DNA from: Ruminococcus sp.
Lineage (GTDB): Bacteria > Bacillota > Clostridia > Oscillospirales > Acutalibacteraceae
Direction: 5' to 3'
DNA: 50,323 nucleotides
Assembly: GCA_017410265.1 (NCBI GenBank)
Contig: JAFQRC010000008.1
Location: forward strand, 1-50,323
The stretch's first letter is position 1. Each line of letters begins with the position of its first letter. The position numbers and the translations under genes are program-made. The notes under the pieces were generated by a model that did no database searches, was not told the origin of the DNA, and saw only the letters and a program-made list of their open reading frames with translations. Positions 16,133 through 24,211 of the stretch are shown here, one piece after another.

Positions 16133-17086
16133 TTAATTCCAAGTACAGTTGATAGACATGATGGTCGCTGGCATTCCAATTATTTGGATATCAAACTTCA
16201 AACTCGCTTCTACTTTTGTAGAGGCGTTGTGTATTCTAAAACTAAACTGCCAACCACCATCCATATAAAGCTCTACTGTATTATTACTTTCAGGTTTAAA
16301 ACCTAAATTAACAATTCTAGTTGGTAAGGATGCTACTGGTACCGTAATAGTCGGTTTACTGCGTTTGCTTGACTTATTCAAATCACCGTGCAAATTATAT
16401 GTTTGTATTTGTGTTACTTTCTTATTATCAATACTAATAACCTTATAAAAATCAAACTCTCCAAGTAGGTATTCAACCATTTTTGGTGCCACATCATTAT
16501 ACATAGAATCAGCTCTAATAACCTCAGATATAAAAGCATTTAATAAAGGAATATACACATCATCTTCTTTTGCTGGAAGATCGCTCCACTTTTTATCATT
16601 AGATTTTTCAGCTTTAAGATACTCAAATATTGGTTGTATATCTTCCCAGTACTGCTGTGAACATGGGATACCAAACCATCTTTCACCAAAATCTAAACCG
16701 CTGCTCAAACGGCTGTGCTTTACTGCAAAATGGTTATGTTTGATACTCAAACCGATTTCCCAGCAAACATCTTTTCTAAGAATAACAATATCTCTTACAT
16801 CTCCAGATTCACCCTTTACATCAGCTTGGATAAAGAGTTCTAAGCAATCGCCATCATCCTCCAAAATCATAGGCTCCATATCAAAAAGAGTAGATACAGC
16901 TGCTTTTGCACTTATCATTAAGAGCCCTCTTGTATCAATATCAATAGTACCCCATGCCCTATAAGCAGCATCATAACTACTATTCTCAACTATCTTAACT
17001 TCTCTAATGCGGCTTATTTCTTTAAATAGTGTTTTCAAGCATATATACTCATACGCTCTACCTTTATCGTTACTTTGATTACTCAT
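16133..17086 (-). CDS. HaeIII-family type II restriction endonuclease
   Basis: A 317-residue endonuclease. The opening [16 protein letters not shown], the [21 protein letters not shown] segment and [13 protein letters not shown] agree with the HaeIII restriction enzyme family, and its partner methyltransferase is a very close M.HaeIII relative. Expected specificity is therefore GGCC, blunt cutting (GG/CC); this rests on the pairing and recalled homology. The start is the ATG preceded by AAGGAG that overlaps the methyltransferase stop by eight bases, a coupling often used to keep endonuclease below methylase. There is no sign of disruption. Confidence 0.85.
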   Translation of the reverse strand: MSNQSNDKGRAYEYICLKTLFKEISRIREVKIVENSSYDAAYRAWGTIDIDTRGLLMISAKAAVSTLFDMEPMILEDDGDCLELFIQADVKGESGDVRDIVILRKDVCWEIGLSIKHNHFAVKHSRLSSGLDFGERWFGIPCSQQYWEDIQPIFEYLKAEKSNDKKWSDLPAKEDDVYIPLLNAFISEVIRADSMYNDVAPKMVEYLLGEFDFYKVISIDNKKVTQIQTYNLHGDLNKSSKRSKPTITVPVASLPTRIVNLGFKPESNNTVELYMDGGWQFSFRIHNASTKVEASLKFDIQIIGMPATIMSINCTWN

Positions 17087-18086
17087 TATTAACACTCCTT
17101 AAAGCTTCTTTTATTGCCAATGCTATTTGATAAGCTAATTGCACTGGCACTGCATTACCGATCATTTTATAACCATCATTAACATCTTGATATATAAATT
17201 CAAAATCATCAGGAAAGCCTTGCAATCTAGCACATTCTCTTACCGTTAATCTCCTGTATAAATCTTCCTTGCCAGGAACGAAAACCCTACGATTTTTCTC
17301 TACAAAGAGCATTTTTGGCGCTTGAGGGTGTAATTGGCACTGGCGTCCAGATGCTTGCACTGTAAATCCAGGTTCATTCCAACTTCTTACCCTGTTTCGG
17401 CTCATGAAAATAGTTGAATATGCACCAACATAATACTCATGATTTAGAAATTTTACAGCTGGGTTTGCTTTATTCTTTTCCAGTGCTGGAACAGCAGTAT
17501 CCTTCAAATCCCATATTGCATCTCTCATTGTTTTTTTATCTTTGTTATTTAGGGTTGTTGGTACAGGAAAACAAAAATCCACATCAACATCTTTTCTAAA
17601 ACCTATATAGAAAACTCTTTTTCTGTCTTGAGGCACACCATAATCTGACGCATTCAGATGATATAGCGATACATTATATCCGCATTCATCAAACATTTTC
17701 ATAAAATTGCTTACAGCATCTGAGTGGCGAGCAGCAAGCATACCTATAACATTCTCAGCAAGAAAGAATTTAGGTTGCACATATTTAAGAATTCTAATAT
17801 AGTCATAAAACAACTGACCTCGAGAATCATTGATCCCACGCAAAGAACCAGCTTCACTCCAACTTTGACATGGTGGTCCTCCAATAATTCCATCGATATT
17901 TTTAGGAAAATCCTCTTCTTTAATCTTTCTAATATCACCCTTAATAAGCTTTGTCTTAGGATGGTTAATAATAAAAGTATCCCATATAGTTTTATCAAAT
18001 TCATTAGCGATAGGAATTTTGAATCCAGCTATTTCAAAGCCTAAATCTAATCCACCACATCCACTAAACAAACTGATTACATTCAT
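17079..18086 (-). CDS. HaeIII-like DNA cytosine-5 methyltransferase
   Basis: A 335-residue enzyme transferring methyl from SAM to C5 of cytosine in DNA. Motif I is [13 protein letters not shown], motif [18 protein letters not shown] with the catalytic Cys73, motif VI AENVIGM, motif [16 protein letters not shown], the target-recognition region contains [17 protein letters not shown], and motifs IX-X are [17 protein letters not shown] and GNAVPVQLA. The match to M.HaeIII as I remember it is nearly continuous, including the recognition region, so methylation of the inner C of GGCC is predicted. An AAGGAG site precedes the start. Confidence 0.93.
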   Translation of the reverse strand: MNVISLFSGCGGLDLGFEIAGFKIPIANEFDKTIWDTFIINHPKTKLIKGDIRKIKEEDFPKNIDGIIGGPPCQSWSEAGSLRGINDSRGQLFYDYIRILKYVQPKFFLAENVIGMLAARHSDAVSNFMKMFDECGYNVSLYHLNASDYGVPQDRKRVFYIGFRKDVDVDFCFPVPTTLNNKDKKTMRDAIWDLKDTAVPALEKNKANPAVKFLNHEYYVGAYSTIFMSRNRVRSWNEPGFTVQASGRQCQLHPQAPKMLFVEKNRRVFVPGKEDLYRRLTVRECARLQGFPDDFEFIYQDVNDGYKMIGNAVPVQLAYQIALAIKEALRSVNNE

Positions 18087-18141
18087 CTTTTATCTCCTTA
18101 TAGCTTAGCACAACAATTTTGATATAATAATACTATTCTAT

Positions 18142-19056
18142 TTAGTATTTGATTTTCTTAACAACATACATGCTAAATTCACATTTACTTCTCTGATCAA
18201 TCAGTGTGTCATCCGAAATAGTCAAATCAATTCTGTCTGGTTTATCGTGTCTTACGAGAAGACCATTATCCACTTCACTTTTTAACTGCAAAGATCCTGC
18301 AGGAATATGTAGTACTATAATCTCATTTTCATACTGATTGTTAAGAATCAAATCCCAATCTTTTTCTATCGCATTAGCTCTTGGATTAATCCAAAATACG
18401 TTTTTGTTATCCTGTCTCTTAGAATAGTTCATATTCTTGCCTACATTAATTCCATTTTCTATCAAAAAACGAATTGCTTCTTTCTTATCGCGTAGCTCCA
18501 TCTGATCTTTTGAACTATTCTTAATAGATGCAATCAACTCCGTCTTTCTCATAGACTTCTTCTTACTTATTGCACAAAACACATTTACACCAATTAACTC
18601 CAATAAAAACAAAGCTTCTTCAAGATATTGTTCTAACTCAACCTCTCTGAATTTTGAAACTTTCTGTTTGTTGCCCATGTTTTTATTATCACAATCAAGC
18701 CTACCTGTACTACTTGCCTTTGAAATCAGACTTGCTTCAATATAATCAATATCAGAACGGTTTAGGCTATCATCGGAAGTGGTAAGAATAACTACCCTTT
18801 CCCACCATGATTTACCCATAAGGTGTTGTTTAATTCGTCTTGACAAATCAGATGCCTGTCCTACATAAACCATATCTTCTGATAAAAGCAAATATACGCC
18901 ATACCTATAGCACGCGTCGCTATTCACTAGATCATCCACAGATTCTCTTGGAGCAGAATATAGTTCTCCCTTATTCCAACTGGAATCTTCCATGCTTATC
19001 ACACCTTTTAAAGTTCCATCATTTAGCAATAGGTTGATGGTTTTAGCTTTAGCCAT
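18142..19056 (-). CDS. GIY-YIG nuclease domain protein with DUF4357-like C-terminus
   Basis: A 304-residue protein. Residues of about 52-78 carry the GIY-YIG core: YGVYLLL, then MVYVGQASDLSRRIKQH with the conserved Arg. A WWERVVILTTSDDSLNRSDIDYIEASLI segment supplies the later conserved Glu. The C-terminal part (KEAIRFLIENGINVG..., FWINPRA) resembles DUF4357, which is often fused to GIY-YIG domains beside restriction-modification genes. It could be an accessory nuclease of the cassette or an independent defence nuclease. Its ATG overlaps the stop of the XRE regulator (TAATG), so both are co-translated. Confidence 0.8.
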   Translation of the reverse strand: MAKAKTINLLLNDGTLKGVISMEDSSWNKGELYSAPRESVDDLVNSDACYRYGVYLLLSEDMVYVGQASDLSRRIKQHLMGKSWWERVVILTTSDDSLNRSDIDYIEASLISKASSTGRLDCDNKNMGNKQKVSKFREVELEQYLEEALFLLELIGVNVFCAISKKKSMRKTELIASIKNSSKDQMELRDKKEAIRFLIENGINVGKNMNYSKRQDNKNVFWINPRANAIEKDWDLILNNQYENEIIVLHIPAGSLQLKSEVDNGLLVRHDKPDRIDLTISDDTLIDQRSKCEFSMYVVKKIKY

Positions 19057-19274
19057 TACTCATTCTCCTTCCCTGGAACTATCTCAACAATATCGTCCAT
19101 TGTGCACTCTAAAGCTGTGCAGATTTTGACGAGCACATCGCTAGATACAACTGCGCCGTCTTTGCCCATTTTTGTGATTGTTGCGATGCTGATACCTGCC
19201 TTTTCGGCGAGTTCTTTTTTCTTCATATCGCGGTCAATTAATAGCTTAAATAATCTCTTATAACTAGCTGCCAT
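19056..19274 (-). CDS. Small XRE-family regulator (possible C protein)
   Basis: A 72-residue helix-turn-helix protein: KKKELAEKAGISIATITKMGKD is the HTH and VLVKICTALECTMDDIVEIV the dimer helix, as in Cro/C.BclI-type controllers. As the first gene of the restriction-modification cassette it fits a control protein that delays endonuclease expression. Small XRE proteins are common, so a general regulator is possible. A GGGGTG ribosome site precedes it, and a 14-base near-palindrome at 19288-19301 is a candidate operator. Confidence 0.8.
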   Translation of the reverse strand: MAASYKRLFKLLIDRDMKKKELAEKAGISIATITKMGKDGAVVSSDVLVKICTALECTMDDIVEIVPGKENE

Positions 19275-19287
19275 ATTTACACCCCAA

Positions 19288-19301
19288 AACTATGTATAGT
19301 T
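19288..19301. promoter_or_regulatory. Candidate operator before the XRE gene
   Basis: AACTATGTATAGTT is palindromic except for its two central base pairs and lies 13 bases upstream of the XRE start, where a bound repressor would overlap the transcription start or leader. The rest of the roughly 300-base intergenic stretch to the divergent gene holds only the promoter at 19526-19554. Confidence 0.45.
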
Positions 19302-19525
19302 ATAGATTTTAATTATGGATCCAGTATACTCCTATCAGAAACAAACATCAACTGTTTTCAGCAGAAATACTGAGATTTCAGCATTTTTCATATTATAGCG
19401 GTATCTAAAATGTGCAACATACACATAGCTTTTGATGCAATTTAATTCGAAAACAAGTAAAGCCCTATTCTTTGCTTACTGCATATCAAATTCTGACCTA
19501 CGGCTTTAATTCCACGCAAAGTAGG

Positions 19526-19554
19526 TTGAGGTTTTGACAATCAAGTATTATACT
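19526..19554 (+). promoter_or_regulatory. Promoter of the XRE/SOR-like gene
   Basis: TTGAGG (19526-19531), 17 bases, TATACT (19549-19554), 20 bases before the start codon of the downstream gene. Confidence 0.6.
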
Positions 19555-19574
19555 AAAGCCAAAGGAGAATTAGT

Positions 19575-20159
19575 ATGAATACTTATGTTACGGGTGCAGT
19601 GATTAAACGTCTGCGTGAGAGTAAGAAACTAACACAAACTCAGCTTGCAGAAATGATAGGAGTCAGCAGTAAAGCTGTTTCAAAATGGGAAACAGGAAAA
19701 GGACTGCCAGATATATCGCTAATAGAACCGCTGAGTTCTGCTCTAGGTGTATCAGTTTTAGAGCTTATGTCGGGTAATACTGTTATAAACAAAAACACTT
19801 CATCTAATGTTCTCAGGTCAAATTTTTATGTCTGCCCTGTGTGTGGTAATGCAATACACACTATGGGTGATGCGGTTATTAGTTGTTGCGGTATAATGCT
19901 TCCACCTCTTGAAGCGGAAGACATCGACGAAGCACACGAAATCACAATAGAAAAGGTTGAGGACGAACATTTTATTACCGTAAACCACGATATGACAAAA
20001 TCACATTTTATTTCATTCGTATCGTATCTCACATCTAACAAAGTTCAGTTTGTGAAGTTCTATCCCGAAGGTAATGCTGAAACGAGATTTCAACTTCGCG
20101 GTAGAGGATACTTGTACATTTACTGCAACAAACACGGACTGATGAAAAAGAAAATATAG
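19575..20159 (+). CDS. XRE regulator fused to a superoxide-reductase-like domain
   Basis: A 194-residue two-domain protein. Residues 8-65 form an XRE helix-turn-helix (LTQTQLAEMIGVSSKAVSKW), a subtype common in Clostridia. Residues of about 83-194 start with YVCPVCGNAIHTMGDAVISCCG, a short zinc/iron ribbon, and continue with HFITVNHDMTKSHFISFVSY and VKFYPEGNAETRFQL. The latter resembles the desulfoferrodoxin/neelaredoxin core, where spaced histidines hold the iron. It may be a redox- or metal-sensing regulator; the second domain may equally be a decayed enzyme used only as a sensor. AAAGGAG precedes the ATG, and a terminator follows. Confidence 0.75.
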   Translation: MNTYVTGAVIKRLRESKKLTQTQLAEMIGVSSKAVSKWETGKGLPDISLIEPLSSALGVSVLELMSGNTVINKNTSSNVLRSNFYVCPVCGNAIHTMGDAVISCCGIMLPPLEAEDIDEAHEITIEKVEDEHFITVNHDMTKSHFISFVSYLTSNKVQFVKFYPEGNAETRFQLRGRGYLYIYCNKHGLMKKKI

Positions 20160-20177
20160 CTTTACACTCAAAGAAAC

Positions 20178-20207
20178 AGCCGATGAGATTTCAAACTCTC
20201 ATCGGCT
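20178..20207 (+). terminator. Terminator behind the XRE/SOR-like gene
   Basis: Stem of 11 pairs (20178-20188 with 20197-20207) around an 8-base loop. The U-run is short and interrupted (TTTG then TAATTTC). Confidence 0.65.
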
Positions 20208-20248
20208 TTGTAATTTCATTTATTCTCTTTTCTCTATCGTGCAAAAAT

Positions 20249-20282
20249 AACCTCTGCAATCCTTTTGAGATATACAGAGGTT
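20249..20282 (-). terminator. Terminator behind cstA
   Basis: Arms AACCTCTG (20249-20256) and CAGAGGTT (20275-20282). On the minus strand the stem is followed by ATTTTTG. Confidence 0.65.
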
Positions 20283-20287
20283 AGATA

Positions 20288-22015
20288 TTATGAATTCACT
20301 TTCTCGGTTAGTTCTTCTGTTTCATCTACTTCTTCAACTTTTGAAGTAAGTTTCTTGATACCGTCAATAACAACGCAGACACCAAGAATGATGATAAGAG
20401 TTGCAAAAGTCAGCTGTAAAACATCACCGAAGATGTCAGCGCTTGCACCTGTGAAGAGAGCTTTTGCTTTGCTTATAATTGTCATAGAAAGTGCAGTGAA
20501 GGTTACTGCCATCATCACGCCCATTGGAACGTACAAGAACCAGCGAACCTTCTTCTTTCTCTTGAGGAACACCGCACACGCAAGGAAAGCAAATACAGAT
20601 AAAAGCTGGTTTGATGCACCGAACAATGCCCATATATTCTTGTAACCAACAAGTGTCAGACCGAACGAAAGAGCAAGTGTGATAACTGTTGCGAAGTATT
20701 TATTAGTCAGCACCTTTCTCACAATACCCATGTTCTCATCGCTTATAGAATCGTCAAGGAAAAGCTCCTGGAATGAAAGTCTTCCTACTCTTGCAACAGA
20801 GTCAAGTGATGTGAGTGCAAAGGCTGAAATAGAAAGTGTGATAAGTGTAAATACAACGTCGTTTGGTAGTCCCATCTTTGTGAGGAAGCCTGCCACAGCA
20901 CCTGCGAAAATCTGAGCAGGTGTTTCAAGGCCCTGTGCTGATGCTTCACCGGTTGCAAATGATGCAACTGCAATGAGTGCAACGACAGCGAGCATACTTT
21001 CTAAAAGCATTGAACCGAAAGATACAGGCAACATATCTTTTTCGTTTTTAATCTGCTTTGATGCTGTGCCTGACGATACGAGCGAATGGAATCCCGAAAC
21101 CGCACCGCAAGCGATAGTTACGAAAAGTATTGGGAAAAGATAATTTCCGTCAACATTAAAGCTAGTGAAAGCAGGCAGGTTAATCTGCGGATTTGCCACA
21201 AATACACCAACAACAGACGCTACAATCATAGCTACAAGCAAGTAGCTGTTGAGGTAATCTCTAGGCTGTAAAAGAAGCCATACAGGCACAACAGACGCAA
21301 TAAAGATATAGACAAAAACAAAGCCGTGCCAAGCGTTTAGCGGAAGAAACACAGGAAACTGCAAACCGATTACAATAGCTAAAACGAGCAATGCTATAGC
21401 TATAACTGTGTTCACTATAGTTGGAAGTTTTGTGTATCTAAGCAAAAGTCCAAGCAAGACAGCAAAGATGATGAACATAATAGAAGTAGTTGCAACTGCA
21501 CCGTTCGCTACGATGTTCGCACTTTTTACTCCGTCAGTTACTGTGTAACCCATAAATGTGCCTGCAACAATATCTGCAAAAGCTGCTACCACAAGAATAC
21601 AAAACAGCCACACAAACAGCAGGAACATTTTCTTTCCTGTTTTACCGATGTACTTTTCGATTATGTATCCGATACTTCTGCCCTTGTTTCTGACAGAAGC
21701 GTACATAGAAACAAAGTCCTGTACAGCACCGAAGAACACGCCACCGATAAGCACCCACAAAAGCACAGGAACCCAACCAAAAATAGCCGCCTGAATAGGG
21801 CCATTGATAGGACCTGCACCCGCAATTGATGCAAACTGATGACCGAAAACAACGCTCCTTGGAGCAGGTTCGTAGTCAACGCCATCTCTCTGCTCGTAAG
21901 CAGGAGTTTTTCTACTCGGGTCTATTCCCCACTTCTTTGCAATCCATCTGCCATAAAGCACATAAGCTAAGAACAACACGGCAAGGGATATAAGCATAAT
22001 AGTAATACCGTTCAT
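20288..22015 (-). CDS. cstA: CstA-family carbon starvation transporter
   Basis: A 575-residue membrane protein with about sixteen hydrophobic segments. The family signature runs through LYGRWIAKKWGIDPSRKTPA, FGHQFASIAGAGPINGPI and FGAVQDFVSMYASVRNKGRS. CstA proteins import pyruvate or small peptides; which one is used here cannot be told. The C-terminus is a charged cytoplasmic tail (VEEVDETEELTEKVNS). Single-gene unit with its own promoter (22082-22110) and terminator; AGGAGG precedes the start. Confidence 0.92.
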   Translation of the reverse strand: MNGITIMLISLAVLFLAYVLYGRWIAKKWGIDPSRKTPAYEQRDGVDYEPAPRSVVFGHQFASIAGAGPINGPIQAAIFGWVPVLLWVLIGGVFFGAVQDFVSMYASVRNKGRSIGYIIEKYIGKTGKKMFLLFVWLFCILVVAAFADIVAGTFMGYTVTDGVKSANIVANGAVATTSIMFIIFAVLLGLLLRYTKLPTIVNTVIAIALLVLAIVIGLQFPVFLPLNAWHGFVFVYIFIASVVPVWLLLQPRDYLNSYLLVAMIVASVVGVFVANPQINLPAFTSFNVDGNYLFPILFVTIACGAVSGFHSLVSSGTASKQIKNEKDMLPVSFGSMLLESMLAVVALIAVASFATGEASAQGLETPAQIFAGAVAGFLTKMGLPNDVVFTLITLSISAFALTSLDSVARVGRLSFQELFLDDSISDENMGIVRKVLTNKYFATVITLALSFGLTLVGYKNIWALFGASNQLLSVFAFLACAVFLKRKKKVRWFLYVPMGVMMAVTFTALSMTIISKAKALFTGASADIFGDVLQLTFATLIIILGVCVVIDGIKKLTSKVEEVDETEELTEKVNS

Positions 22016-22081
22016 ATAATCCTCCTTAAACTTAGAGTATCAAACCGATATAATGCGAAACCGCAGTTTATCGATAATTTT

Positions 22082-22110
22082 ATTATATTACTATGCTTTC
22101 TCTCACGCAA
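22082..22110 (-). promoter_or_regulatory. cstA promoter
   Basis: On the minus strand: TTGCGT (22105-22110), 17 bases, TATAAT (22082-22087). The leader of about 65 bases before the start is long enough for regulation, but no catabolite-repression site was recognised. Confidence 0.65.
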
Positions 22111-22165
22111 GTATTTTGTTGTATTCTTTGGTTAAAGCAGGTCAGATTTTGACGGGGTAAATAGC

Positions 22166-22194
22166 TTGACTTAAGTGTATTTAAGAGTTAACAT
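22166..22194 (+). promoter_or_regulatory. Promoter of the 305-residue protein gene
   Basis: TTGACT (22166-22171), 17 bases, TAACAT (22189-22194), 43 bases upstream of the chosen start codon. Confidence 0.5.
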
Positions 22195-22237
22195 ACAAGT
22201 GAGCTATATTGCAATTATCATTTACAGGAGGTTTGTT

Positions 22238-23155
22238 ATGATTGAACTAAAAGAATGTTGTAAAGTTCCATTTCCTGAAAAGCTTTTCGAAGAATATGAA
22301 GTCAGAGAAACTGCTATTTATGCTAATGTCAACACTTCTAAAATTCTTGATATAATGAAGCGTTTTATCGAAATGCACGATGAACCTCTGTTCTTTATTC
22401 TGGAACTACCTTGTGAGGAAGATGATGGTGGCATCACACAAGAAAGAACTTTACTAAACACTACAAACGATTACGATGTATACTTCATCGACGGACTTAA
22501 CGGTGAACAAGCAAAACATATAGTTGATGCACTCGGTAAGTTTCTTATTAAAGACGGTATGAACACATTCGGAATCGGTGGACATATATCTCACGAAGAA
22601 ATCCTTTTCGGCAAGTACAATGTGACAACAATCTATACCAAGAACGCTGAATCATACTTTGAGATTTTAGATGAATTCGGTATCACAAAAACCGATAATC
22701 TTGTAACAGCGTGGGACACCTTTGACCCTGTACACGGCGGAGAATGTGAGTTATATATTTCAAAAGAAACAGGTAATACAATTTATGGGATTCCTGAAAT
22801 GTACAAAGAATACGGAATGTATCTATATGAATCTCGTAAAGAGTCCGACGAAGGACTTAGCAAAGAAATCACATTTGAAGAGCTTATCGGTAAAGTGCTT
22901 TTGGTTGGCATTACATATTACACACACGACGAAGAATTCATCGAACAAAAGCAGTTTTACGGAACAGTAATACAAGCAGACGAAAATGTTATTTGCGTTG
23001 AGCAAAAAGATGGAACTAAGTTTACATTACCTCCTGATTTAAGTTCAACCCAAAGAGCTAAAAAAGGAGAATACAAACTCCGCTGTAACGGAGAAATTAT
23101 AGTAAACCCTGACTTTCTTGCAACATGGAATTTGATTAAACCAGAAGACAATTAA
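22238..23155 (+). CDS. Conserved-looking protein of unknown function
   Basis: A 305-residue acidic, soluble protein that I do not recognise. The N-terminal half alternates strands and helices (LFFILELPCEEDDGG, YDVYFIDGLNGEQAKHIVDA, FGIGGHISHEEILFGKYNV) and looks like two related alpha/beta modules. The C-terminal 90 residues (EELIGKVLLVGITYYTHDEE, FYGTVIQADENVICVEQKDG) look like a small beta-barrel. No signal or membrane segment is present. The ATG after AGGAGG is preferred over one 63 bases upstream that lies before the -10 region. Own promoter and a strong terminator; single-gene unit. Confidence 0.65.
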   Translation: MIELKECCKVPFPEKLFEEYEVRETAIYANVNTSKILDIMKRFIEMHDEPLFFILELPCEEDDGGITQERTLLNTTNDYDVYFIDGLNGEQAKHIVDALGKFLIKDGMNTFGIGGHISHEEILFGKYNVTTIYTKNAESYFEILDEFGITKTDNLVTAWDTFDPVHGGECELYISKETGNTIYGIPEMYKEYGMYLYESRKESDEGLSKEITFEELIGKVLLVGITYYTHDEEFIEQKQFYGTVIQADENVICVEQKDGTKFTLPPDLSSTQRAKKGEYKLRCNGEIIVNPDFLATWNLIKPEDN

Positions 23156-23159
23156 TGTT

Positions 23160-23196
23160 AACTCCCCTGATGACAATATGAATCATCAGGGGAGTT
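23160..23196 (+). terminator. Strong terminator
   Basis: A perfect 14-base stem (arms 23160-23173 and 23183-23196) with a 9-base loop; the stem ends in TT and is followed by TTT. Confidence 0.8.
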
Positions 23197-23277
23197 TTTA
23201 CGACCACAGTTTGTCCCACTTCTGGAATTGGAGTACATGGAAACAGTGTAGATAAGAGTGCTAAAGAGTATGCTTTT

Positions 23278-23309
23278 GTGTAGCAAAGACCACTATATGT
23301 AGTGGTCGG
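23278..23309. repeat. Perfect short hairpin
   Basis: GACCACTA and TAGTGGTC arms separated by four bases (about 23288-23307), with no U-run on the plus strand. It lies between a terminator and the tRNA-like fragment, in a 240-base stretch with no credible gene. Confidence 0.45.
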
Positions 23310-23341
23310 TGTTAGAAACAAGCGGAATATATTGTTCTTTC

Positions 23342-23378
23342 CGTCTTTGGGACCAGGATACCGCAGGTTCAACTCCCC
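23342..23378 (+). pseudogene. tRNA-Pro(UGG)-like 3'-half fragment
   Basis: CTTTGGGACCAGG followed by ATACC and GCAGGTTCAACTCC matches the 3' side of a tRNA-Pro anticodon arm (loop containing TGG), a variable loop and a T-arm. The 5' half, the acceptor stem and the 3' side of the T-stem are missing or degenerate, so it is not a working tRNA. It may be a relic of element integration at a tRNA gene. Confidence 0.4.
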
Positions 23379-23399
23379 ATAGGCTGTTGTATTTTTATA

Positions 23400-24131
23400 T
23401 TATTTGCAGTAGATTTCTATGGCTTTGCTTATAAACTGAGCAGTGCCTGTTGCGTGCTTGTCGATGTTCTTTTTAAAGCGTTCATCTGAGACATACATCT
23501 GACCTAGACCTTTTAGAATATCGTTCTCACAGGTGTAGTAATTCTCTGTGATGTAGCTTTGCAGTTCTTTTACAAGAGCTTGGGCTTTATTCGAGTTGGG
23601 TGCTTGTCCGCTTTGCAGACACTCGGCAAATTTAGCAAGTACTGCGTTTAGTCCGTCGTTTACCTGTTGCCATTTTTCTTTACTGTAACTCGCAGTTTTT
23701 TGCTCGTGTTCATTATATGCATCTGTTTTGCCCCAGCGTTCTTTCGCTTCAGTTTCATATTGTTTGCGAGCTATTTCGTATTCGTTGTTATCAAATGCGT
23801 TCATCGTAATCTTTCCTTTTTCGGCACTGTCCAGAGCATCGATAATTCTCTCCAGACGTTCCTTTTTGAGAATCAAGAGTTTTCTCTGCTCCTTGAGTGC
23901 TTTTTGTTTATCGTAATCAGGAGAGGACAAAATCTCTGAAATGCTTTTAAGCGGGAAGTCAAGCTCACGGTAAAATAATATCTCTTGTATACGCTCAAGC
24001 GATTTTTCGTCATAAAACCGATAGCCATTTTGCTCGTCAACAAAGGCTGGTTTCAGCAAACCGATTTCATCGTAATAGTGAAGCGTACGCACGCTGACTC
24101 CACAAAGCTTTGCGATTTCTTTTATATGCAT
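23400..24131 (-). CDS. MerR-family regulator, TipA/Mta type
   Basis: A 243-residue transcription activator. The N-terminal winged HTH reads IKEIAKLCGVSVRTLHYYDE followed by IGLLKPAFVDEQNGYRFYDE, then a coiled-coil dimerisation helix (about 80-105). The C-terminal 130 residues match the TipAS drug-binding domain: YETEAKERWGKTDAY, a Gln-Ala-x-Leu-Val segment, and ENYYTCENDILKGLGQMYVSDERF. Such proteins sense cationic or hydrophobic drugs or thiopeptides and remodel 19-bp-spaced promoters. Its own promoter (24159-24189) has exactly that spacing, so it probably activates itself. AGAGAGGTG precedes the start. Confidence 0.85.
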   Translation of the reverse strand: MHIKEIAKLCGVSVRTLHYYDEIGLLKPAFVDEQNGYRFYDEKSLERIQEILFYRELDFPLKSISEILSSPDYDKQKALKEQRKLLILKKERLERIIDALDSAEKGKITMNAFDNNEYEIARKQYETEAKERWGKTDAYNEHEQKTASYSKEKWQQVNDGLNAVLAKFAECLQSGQAPNSNKAQALVKELQSYITENYYTCENDILKGLGQMYVSDERFKKNIDKHATGTAQFISKAIEIYCK

Positions 24132-24158
24132 TTTTATAGAATCACCTCTCTGCTGTAG

Positions 24159-24189
24159 AGTATAAAGTATAACGCAACGTCAGAGTCAA
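24159..24189 (-). promoter_or_regulatory. MerR-type promoter with 19-bp spacer
   Basis: On the minus strand: TTGACT (24184-24189), 19 bases, TATACT (24159-24164). The spacer contains a TGACG-TTG-CGTTA near-inverted repeat, the usual place for a MerR-family operator. Confidence 0.65.
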
Positions 24190-24211
24190 TACTTTTATTA
24201 TACAAGATATT

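Noticed and set aside
23136..23372. Minus-strand open frame of 78 codons
   Set aside because: It has no ribosome site, overlaps a terminator, and its first codons are the complement of the tRNA-Pro-like fragment.
23330..23400. Intact tRNA or tmRNA end
   Set aside because: Only the 3' half matches; there is no acceptor stem, D-arm or 3' CCA, and the T-stem does not pair fully.
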